64,000 nucleotides of DNA, from positions 2,419,001-2,483,000 of the forward strand of contig NC_007759.1 of assembly GCF_000013405.1 (NCBI RefSeq). The letters are read 5' to 3'. This document shows, piece by piece, positions 58,173 to 64,000 of this stretch. Under the pieces are notes generated by a model. It was not told where the DNA came from. It saw nothing but the letters and a program-made list of their open reading frames with translations, and made no database searches. The position numbers and the translations under genes were made by a program. Source of the DNA: Syntrophus aciditrophicus SB (lineage in GTDB: Bacteria; Desulfobacterota; Syntrophia; Syntrophales; Syntrophaceae). How positions within the stretch are numbered: the stretch's first letter is position 1; each line of letters opens with the position of its first letter.

Positions 58173-59296
58173 AGATCAAATCATTTGAATTCAATCTTCG
58201 CGAACTGGGAGGAGCAATGGGGGATTTCGGAACCCTCTTCCCCCTGGCCATCGGCTACATCTATGTCTGCGGCCTCGATCCGGCCGGTTTTCTGGTCATG
58301 ATGGGACTGGCAAACATTGTCACCGGCCTTGTTTACCGTCTTCCCATGCCCATCGAACCGATGAAGGTGCTGGCTGTGGCAGCCATCGCGCAGAAATGGA
58401 CTCCCTCCATGATCTACGCCTCGGGTTTCGGCATGGGTTTGATCTGGCTGCTCTTCGCGGTCACAGGCCTGGTGGAACGGCTGGCCAGACTGACGCCGCC
58501 TTCCGTCATTCGTGGCATTCAGGTGGCGCTGGGACTTATGCTGGCTGTCGAAGCGGCGAAACTGCTGTCTACGGGCTGGTTTCTCGGCATCATTTCCATC
58601 CTGATCGTTCTTGCTCTGCGGAAAAATCGTCATGCACCGGCGGCTGTGGTTCTGATGGTTCTGGGAATTGTCGTCATGGCCGTAAAAGGAGAACTCGGAA
58701 ACATCGCCGCACCGGGTTTCAAGCTTCCACCTTTTACGACGTTCACCTTTCAGGAGGTCTGGGATACCCTGCTTCTGGCCGGTTTTGCCCAGCTCCCCCT
58801 GACCATCACCAACGCAACCATCGCCACAGCCGCCCTCATCTCAGCCTACTGGCCGAATAAAACGGTTACGGTAAGAAAGCTTTCCTGGAATCAGGGAATC
58901 ATGAACACGATTCTGCCTTTTCTGGGGGGAATGCCGATGTGCCATGGCGCGGGCGGCTTGGCCGGGCAATACTATTTCGGGGCGCGCACGGGTGGAGCCA
59001 ACATTATCGAGGGACTTATCGAAATTTTCCTTGGCCTGTTCCTGTCCGCGTCCATCGCCGGCCTTTTCTCCGTCTTTCCCGGGGCCATTATCGGCGCAAT
59101 GATGTTCATGGTCGGGATCGAACTCATGAAATTCGCAAGGGATGTAGCCATCGGTAAGGACCTGATTCCTCTGGGGACAACCCTGCTTGTTTCCCTGGCA
59201 ACAAACATGGCTTACGGGTTTCTGGCCGGTCTTGCCGTCCATTACCTGTCTCCGCTGTTTTTCAGGAACGGAAGCATCAAAAAGGAGGGGTCGTGA
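58169..59296 (+). CDS. MOT1-type molybdate/sulfate transporter
   Basis: A 375-residue membrane protein with ten or more helices and the two MOT1 signatures: NLRELGGAMGDFGTLFPLAI near residue 8, and MPMCHGAGGLAGQYYFGART near 250. MOT1 proteins carry molybdate, and relatives carry sulfate or tungstate. The start is the ATG at 58169 overlapping the preceding MFS gene; a longer in-frame reading from 57662 lies inside that gene and is rejected. Anaerobes need molybdate or tungstate for formate dehydrogenases and similar enzymes, so a Mo/W uptake role fits. Confidence 0.88.
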   Translation: MKIKSFEFNLRELGGAMGDFGTLFPLAIGYIYVCGLDPAGFLVMMGLANIVTGLVYRLPMPIEPMKVLAVAAIAQKWTPSMIYASGFGMGLIWLLFAVTGLVERLARLTPPSVIRGIQVALGLMLAVEAAKLLSTGWFLGIISILIVLALRKNRHAPAAVVLMVLGIVVMAVKGELGNIAAPGFKLPPFTTFTFQEVWDTLLLAGFAQLPLTITNATIATAALISAYWPNKTVTVRKLSWNQGIMNTILPFLGGMPMCHGAGGLAGQYYFGARTGGANIIEGLIEIFLGLFLSASIAGLFSVFPGAIIGAMMFMVGIELMKFARDVAIGKDLIPLGTTLLVSLATNMAYGFLAGLAVHYLSPLFFRNGSIKKEGS

Positions 59297-59376
59297 TGAA
59301 TGTTTCAAGAAGCAATAGTAAACAGGAAGGTGTCAGGATCTGTAAAGGCAATCTTTCCTGACGCAAATTTTCAACA

Positions 59377-60990
59377 ATGAACAGGAGAATACCAAGCCAG
59401 CAAATGAAATTCGTTATGCGGGCTTTGCGTTATCGGAATTACCGTCTTTTTTTCGTTGGTCAGGGGATCTCTCTCATCGGCACCTGGATGCAGCAGCTCG
59501 CCTTGAGCTGGCTGGTGTACCGCCTGACCGAGTCTCCCTTGTTTCTCGGAATTATAAGCTTTTCCAGCCAGATACCTTCTTTCATTTTGTCCCCTGTCGC
59601 GGGAGTCTATGCGGACCGATGGAATCGATACCATCTGGTTATCGCTACACAGTGTCTCGCCATGGTTCAGGCTTCCATTCTTGCAGTTCTTGCACTGTCC
59701 GGGGCCATAACCGTCTGGCATCTTATTATTTTGAGTTTATTTCTGGGAATCGTCAATGCATTCGATGTTCCCATCAGGCAATCCTTTGTTGTTGAAATGG
59801 TGGAACGTAAGGAAGATCTGGGAAATGCCATTGCGTTAAACTCCCTTCTTTTCAACGGCGCCCGACTCATCGGACCAACCCTGGCCGGAATGATCATCGC
59901 CTTCGCCGGGGAAGGAATCTGTTTTCTAATCAATGCGATCAGCTTCCTCGCCGTTATCCCCGCCCTGCTGGCCATGAAAATTCCCACGAGGATCGTCCGA
60001 TCTCGACGAGTTTATCTGAAGGTAGGGCTGGAAGAAGGATATCATTACGTTCGCAACTCCATTCCTATTCGATACATCCTCATGCAGCTTTCCTTGATGA
60101 GCTTCATGGGAATGTCCTATGCGGTGCTTCTTCCTGTGTTCGCCCGGGATATCCTCGGGGGCGGTCCTCATAGCCTGGGATTCCTCGTAGGAGCTGCCGG
60201 AGTAGGCGCCATGATAGGAGCGCTGTTTCTTGCATCGCGGGAATCAGTCATCGGATTGGGCAGGCTGATCGTCTTCTCCTCCGGACTCTTCGGAATCGGC
60301 GTGATCATTTTTTCCCTCTCGAAAGTTCTTCTGCTTTCAATACTGATGATGTTTGGAATCGGCTTCGGCCTCATGGTACAAATGGCCTCCAGCAATACAA
60401 TTCTTCAAACGATTGTTGAAGAAGACAAGAGAGGGCGTATCATGAGCCTGTTTGCTGTTTCATTTATGGGCGTCGCTCCCTTCGGAAGCCTTTTTACAGG
60501 GTTGATGGCATCACATATCGGGGCGCCTGCAGCACTCGTAATTTGCGGGACCTGTTGCCTCCTGGGAACGGTTCTTTTTTACAAAAAACTCCCGGATATC
60601 CGGAAGATCGTACGCCCAATCTACAAAGAAATGGGAATGTTCCCCCCCCTCGACGAAGACTTGATGAATGCTGCAAAACCACTTTTGCATTTCACCAGGC
60701 GCTCCTGCCGTTATTTGCTTTTTCTCAACAGCTCCAGCAACCTGTCCCGATACAGGTATCCCGCCAGCACAAGAATGCTGCTTACAGCGACAATCTCCAG
60801 CAACGTCAAATATTTATTGTTTCGAGCACAATTCCCGCTGACACTCAGAAGAATAGTTCCAAGCAGTCTTCCAATTGTTGAAATAATGGCCCACCATGGA
60901 AGGCCAACCAATGATCCTGCATCGTGGCCAAATAGCGGATCGATGAACAGACCAAAGATTTTAATCCCAGCTAATGGTGCTCTGACATGA
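59377..60990 (+). CDS. MFS transporter (MFS_3/EntS-like) with read-through tail
   Basis: A 537-residue frame. Residues 1-~410 are a 12-helix major facilitator protein of the EntS/MFS_3 group: NYRLFFVGQGISLIGTWMQQ, DRWNRYHLVIATQCLAMVQA, NAIALNSLLFNGARLIGPTL, GRIMSLFAVSFMGVAPFGSL. The last ~110 residues, from about LLHFTRRSC, are low in hydrophobic helices and are the complement of a second reading frame on the minus strand (60711-61010) that has real protein character. The original stop was probably lost, and the tail is new sequence. Typical MFS_3 proteins are about 400-420 residues. Export of a siderophore or drug is the family role; the substrate here is unknown. Confidence 0.78.
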   Translation: MNRRIPSQQMKFVMRALRYRNYRLFFVGQGISLIGTWMQQLALSWLVYRLTESPLFLGIISFSSQIPSFILSPVAGVYADRWNRYHLVIATQCLAMVQASILAVLALSGAITVWHLIILSLFLGIVNAFDVPIRQSFVVEMVERKEDLGNAIALNSLLFNGARLIGPTLAGMIIAFAGEGICFLINAISFLAVIPALLAMKIPTRIVRSRRVYLKVGLEEGYHYVRNSIPIRYILMQLSLMSFMGMSYAVLLPVFARDILGGGPHSLGFLVGAAGVGAMIGALFLASRESVIGLGRLIVFSSGLFGIGVIIFSLSKVLLLSILMMFGIGFGLMVQMASSNTILQTIVEEDKRGRIMSLFAVSFMGVAPFGSLFTGLMASHIGAPAALVICGTCCLLGTVLFYKKLPDIRKIVRPIYKEMGMFPPLDEDLMNAAKPLLHFTRRSCRYLLFLNSSSNLSRYRYPASTRMLLTATISSNVKYLLFRAQFPLTLRRIVPSSLPIVEIMAHHGRPTNDPASWPNSGSMNRPKILIPANGALT

Positions 60991-61010
60991 ACCCGTCCCG
61001 GACGTCCCAC
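60711..61010 (-). pseudogene. C-terminal fragment of a TVP38/VTT-domain membrane protein
   Basis: The minus-strand frame contains APLAGIKIFGLFIDPLFGHD, LVGLPWWAIISTIGRLLGTI and a final hydrophobic helix plus GYLYRDRLLELLRK. This is the pattern of the last part of TVP38/DedA-like (VTT) proteins, where a proline-glycine re-entrant loop is followed by a polar helix and an arginine-rich end. The N-terminal two thirds of such a protein is not found upstream, and there is no ribosome site. It is probably a remnant, now lying antisense to the tail of the MFS gene. Confidence 0.5.
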
Positions 61011-61030
61011 TCACTTGGAAATATGGGACG

Positions 61031-61588
61031 CACGACAAGGCTATGAAATGGAAATTTATCGGACAGCTCCGACTTCAAGGGATACTTATTCATGATCCCT
61101 TGATATCATGAAGTGATCCGGAAAGTCAGAAGAATTTCATTTATTTGGCATTGTCAGTATTTATGCCTATGAATGTCTTGGTCCTGCCTCCGTCTTCGAA
61201 ATGGCTCCCCATATCAAGCCGCATCGTCTTGTTCCCCAACAGATCAACCGGTCAGGTTGACCGAACCTCTTTCAAAATTACAGTTTTTACCTGAGGCACA
61301 TTCCGTATATATTCAGTATTCATACTTTTTTAACTTTCCCTGATTATGCGTTATTATAGAGCAGGATTGAAGTAAACAGTGAGGAGAAATCCAAAGGAAA
61401 AGGAAGGCGTCGGGAAGAGAGGGAGACGATCGGCAGTTTAACGGACGAGAAAGATCGGTGGAATAAACAGGAGACAGGCTCTTCTTTGCAATATGATGGA
61501 AGATGAAGGCAGGAACTCGGGAACCATTTCGCGCCTGACGGCGGATCAGGCGGTTTTCTTTCTGGAATGTCGAAGAGGATGAACAATC
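61031..61588. other. ~560-base stretch without a recognised gene
   Basis: Sequence between the MFS/VTT overlap and the next small gene. A CGTCCCA/TGGGACG inverted repeat straddles its left edge (61003-61030). Nothing else was recognised. Confidence 0.4.
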
Positions 61589-61912
61589 ATGGGAGGCAGA
61601 TTTCTAAGTACCAGTCGTTATATTGCGAACGAGTATTTGAGGGGAAATCACCGCGCCGTAAAAGCGATCATCAAACCCCTCCTGAGATGGGATGACGAAT
61701 CCCGTGGTGAATTTTTACGGATAGGTCATGACGAATATTATATCACACCCACGGGATTGGAGCTTCTGGCAGTCAATTTAATTTTCAACACATACCTGGC
61801 TCAGGAGAGAAAGGGAGTGGAGCGTTTATGCCAGGATCTTTATCAAATGGGATTAATGACGGATCTTTATCCTTTCAGAGACGAGAGTGACTCCTCACGA
61901 TCTGAAGCATAA
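61589..61912 (+). CDS. Hypothetical protein, 107 residues
   Basis: I do not recognise this protein. It is helix-rich, with ISRY-like N-terminal residues, HRAVKAIIKPLLRWDDESRG, a small strand pair (FLRIGHDEYYITPTGLELLA) that could be the wing of a winged helix, and an acidic C-terminus. GAGGATGAACAATC precedes the ATG. It has no signal peptide or membrane segment. It stands alone between intergenic stretches. Confidence 0.6.
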   Translation: MGGRFLSTSRYIANEYLRGNHRAVKAIIKPLLRWDDESRGEFLRIGHDEYYITPTGLELLAVNLIFNTYLAQERKGVERLCQDLYQMGLMTDLYPFRDESDSSRSEA

Positions 61913-62026
61913 TGAAATGAATCGCTGCGGTCTCTGTTTATGAAAAGGAACGCAGCAGCACCCACAAGTTCCCTTTTTTATTCTTCAAGCCCAGCTTTGC
62001 CCTGATATTTTCCCGGTGAAATTCAA

Positions 62027-62830
62027 TTAATAGTTCCTGGGACCCGCCTCGGGATCGATGCTTCTCTGTTCATGATATCCCATCAACCGTTCCAGATCCT
62101 CTTTCAGCACAAGCTTTTCCCAACTGCATCCCACTAATTCGTTCCTGGAATAACCAAACAGATGCTCGAATTCTGAATTGATCTCATGGATGATCGTATT
62201 CTCGTCGGCAATAACCATGGGCGTGCCGGTGTTTTCAAAAATGGTGCGGTACTTTCTTTCCGATTTCCGCAGAGCCACGTCCATCTTTTTCCGCTCCGTA
62301 ATGTCCTCCAGCACAACATGACATTCCTTTTCGTCCTTGGAGAGCATCGCCTCGATCATCACAATAATTTGGGAACCTTCCACATTCAGCAGCGTCACTT
62401 CACACGCAGCTTTTTCCTTACTCTCAAAGATTCCAGCAAGGAGAGCATCGAAGATGGGACGGTCCTCATCGGCAACGAAAGAAGCGAATCGTCGATTGAT
62501 CAGCAGGATACGCTCCATCCCGAGAAGACCCGCGCCGGAAGAATTGATCCTGCATATTGCCCCGCCGCGGTTGAGGCTCAGATATCCCACGGGTGCAAAA
62601 TCGTAAAGATCCCGGAACATTTCCTGTGAAGCATTCAGTTTTGATGGGGCTCGCATCAGTTCCTGATCCTTCTTTTCCAGCTCAATCCGGGCAGCCTGCA
62701 GCTCGCGGATGACCCGCCGCCTGTTCACAGGATTCAGCGGAACAGTGATATCCGCGCTTTTCCTGGAAAACCGTTCTTCCTTTCTCCGTCGTAAAGACGA
62801 ACTCAGTACAGGCCTTTGTCTCTTTCCCAT
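62027..62830 (-). CDS. Two-PAS protein, apparently truncated sensor
   Basis: A 267-residue protein. After a basic N-terminus and a short coiled coil (VIRELQAARIELEKKDQELM), a first PAS domain has FRDLYDFAPVGYLSLNRGGA and VLEDITERKKMDVALRKSER. A second follows with YRTIFENTGTPMVIADENTI and FEHLFGYSRNELVGCSWEKL. It stops at DPEAGPRNY, exactly where related sensors continue (RNYEFRFVDR and on to a histidine kinase or GGDEF domain). No output domain follows, so the protein is either a shortened sensor or a decayed gene. The start at 62830 (ATG) is used rather than a TTG at 62863. It lies 39 bases downstream of acs and is likely in its transcript. Confidence 0.75.
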   Translation of the reverse strand: MGKRQRPVLSSSLRRRKEERFSRKSADITVPLNPVNRRRVIRELQAARIELEKKDQELMRAPSKLNASQEMFRDLYDFAPVGYLSLNRGGAICRINSSGAGLLGMERILLINRRFASFVADEDRPIFDALLAGIFESKEKAACEVTLLNVEGSQIIVMIEAMLSKDEKECHVVLEDITERKKMDVALRKSERKYRTIFENTGTPMVIADENTIIHEINSEFEHLFGYSRNELVGCSWEKLVLKEDLERLMGYHEQRSIDPEAGPRNY

Positions 62831-62869
62831 GTTTTGTATCTTTCTGAAAAACCTTCTTTTCAAAAAAAT

Positions 62870-64000
62870 TTATTCCCATGCTGCCGCCAACCGCCCCTTG
62901 AGGAGATCGTCAACCACTGCCGGTTCAGCAAGGGTGGTGGTATCGCCCAGATCGGCGATGTCGTCGGCGGCGATTTTGCGGAGAATCCGCCGCATGATCT
63001 TTCCCGACCGGGTCTTGGGTAATCCGGGCGCCCACTGGATAAAGTCCGGTGCGGCGATTGCCCCGATTTCCCTTCTCACCCACGAAACAAGCTCTTTCCG
63101 CAGCGCATCCGAAGGTTGCCGATCCGTTTTCAGGGTCACGTAGGCATAGATGCCCTGCCCTTTGATCTCATGAGGAAATCCGACGACCGCCGCCTCGGCT
63201 ACGGCGGAATGGGCGGCAAGTGCGCTCTCGACCTCCGCGGTTCCCAGACGATGCCCGGATACGTTGATGACATCGTCGACCCGCCCCGTGATCCAGTAGT
63301 CGCCGTCCTCATCCCGGCGCGCTCCATCGCCGGTAAAGTAGACCCCTTTGTATGTCGAAAAATAGGTATCGAGAAACCGCTGATGATCGCCGTAAATCGT
63401 CCTCAGCATCCCCGGCCAAGGCTCGGTGATCACCAGATTGCCCGTTCCAGTTCCCTCCAGGAAACGGCCCTCGGAATCCATGATGGCCGGCTTCACTCCG
63501 AAGTACGGCCGGGCGGCGGAACCCGGTTTGAGGGCCATGGCGCCGGGAAACGGTGTGATCAGAATTCCGCCGGTCTCCGTCTGCCACCAGGTGTCGACAA
63601 TGGGACAGCGTTTTTCTCCGACGACATTGTAGTACCAGAGCCAAGCCTCCGGATTGATGGGCTCCCCGACGGTGCCGAGAAGCCGCAGGGTTTTTCGGAA
63701 GGTCTTCCGGACCGGCTCGTCACCCTGGCGCATCAGGGCGCGAATGGCCGTCGGCGCGGTATAGAGGATCGTGACCCCGTGCTTGTCCACAATACGCCAG
63801 AAGCGGGACCAGTCGGGGTAATTGGGGACGCCCTCGAACATGACCGTGGTAGCCCCATTGGCCAGCGGGCCGTAGATGGTGTAGCTGTGTCCCGTCACCC
63901 AGCCGATGTCCGCAGTGCACCAGTAGATGTCGCCATCGTGATAATCGAAGATATGCTGGTGGCTCATGGCCGTGAACAAAAGATAGCCTCCAGTGGTATG
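62870..64000 (-). CDS. acs: Acetyl-CoA synthetase, AMP-forming (N-terminus beyond window edge)
   Basis: The minus-strand frame enters from the right edge and gives the C-terminal ~376 residues of Acs. The first in-window residues are [20 protein letters not shown], followed by [80 protein letters not shown] and the terminal [17 protein letters not shown] with the lysine that is acetylated in known enzymes. In most bacteria Acs activates acetate; in syntrophic Syntrophus species it is reported to run in the ATP-forming direction using pyrophosphate. Which way it runs here cannot be seen. Confidence 0.96.
   Translation of the reverse strand, partial: HTTGGYLLFTAMSHQHIFDYHDGDIYWCTADIGWVTGHSYTIYGPLANGATTVMFEGVPNYPDWSRFWRIVDKHGVTILYTAPTAIRALMRQGDEPVRKTFRKTLRLLGTVGEPINPEAWLWYYNVVGEKRCPIVDTWWQTETGGILITPFPGAMALKPGSAARPYFGVKPAIMDSEGRFLEGTGTGNLVITEPWPGMLRTIYGDHQRFLDTYFSTYKGVYFTGDGARRDEDGDYWITGRVDDVINVSGHRLGTAEVESALAAHSAVAEAAVVGFPHEIKGQGIYAYVTLKTDRQPSDALRKELVSWVRREIGAIAAPDFIQWAPGLPKTRSGKIMRRILRKIAADDIADLGDTTTLAEPAVVDDLLKGRLAAAWE

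Overview
The window looks like chromosome of a strictly anaerobic Gram-negative bacterium, most plausibly a syntrophic deltaproteobacterium of the Syntrophus/Smithella type. That placement is inferred from gene content. Seen directly are a ferredoxin-linked 2-oxoacid oxidoreductase joined to succinyl-CoA synthetase, a phosphotransbutyrylase/butyrate kinase set, an AMP-forming acetyl-CoA synthetase, a B12-dependent ribonucleotide reductase, and a PerR/rubrerythrin/rubredoxin oxygen-defence set. Outer-membrane barrels, lipoproteins and a lytic transglycosylase indicate a Gram-negative envelope. No insertion sequence, phage gene, CRISPR array or rRNA was recognised.

Layout. 1-4.5 kb: the start of uvrB, a ModF-like double ABC ATPase, an alpha/beta hydrolase and a gamma-carbonic-anhydrase-like protein. 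4.5-24.3 kb: an accessory stretch of small, mostly unrecognised genes (cysteine-pair proteins, Sm-like small proteins, helix-turn-helix proteins, secreted proteins, a coiled-coil repeat protein), with DUF169, PHP, EEP, anion-transporter, cytidylate-kinase-like, cold-shock, rubredoxin and dodecin genes between them. 24.4-29.4 kb: a tight korDABC-sucCD operon. 29.5-36.7 kb: envelope genes (two barrels, MltA, a LEA14-like lipoprotein), tRNA-Cys, a SpoIIE-type phosphatase and a radical SAM protein. 36.9-42 kb: more copies of the small-protein families. 42.2-46 kb: an ADP-ribosylglycohydrolase, rubrerythrin, PerR and a CorC-type protein. 46-56.2 kb: a minus-strand metabolic block (K+ channel, class III aminotransferase, COG2403 GTPase, carbamate kinase, two phosphotransbutyrylases, butyrate kinase, class II ribonucleotide reductase). 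56.5-61 kb: four transporters or membrane proteins. The end holds a PAS-only protein and the C-terminal part of acs.

Most noteworthy are two repeated promoter designs serving the small-protein families. The first is a CRP-type palindrome, GTGA-N6-TCAC, set exactly 10 bases ahead of a TTGA -35 element. It occurs six times, and in four of these a second palindrome lies 33-34 bases further upstream. Five copies face CDSs or nearby downstream regions, four of them small-protein genes, and one faces tRNA-Cys. The second is an 11-base-period direct repeat, CCGTAATCAAT-CCGTATTGCAT, found four times ahead of two cysteine-pair genes, one Sm-like gene and a cytidylate-kinase-like gene. The small proteins fall into at least four paralogous families. 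One mini-locus (helix-turn-helix gene followed by a basic 62-65 residue gene, behind the paired palindromes) is present twice about 29 kb apart. This suggests a coordinated small-protein response whose regulators are not in the window.

Start sites were often moved inward from the longest open frame where a clear Shine-Dalgarno sequence or family alignment supported it. Function calls rest on motifs read by eye; no database search was possible.
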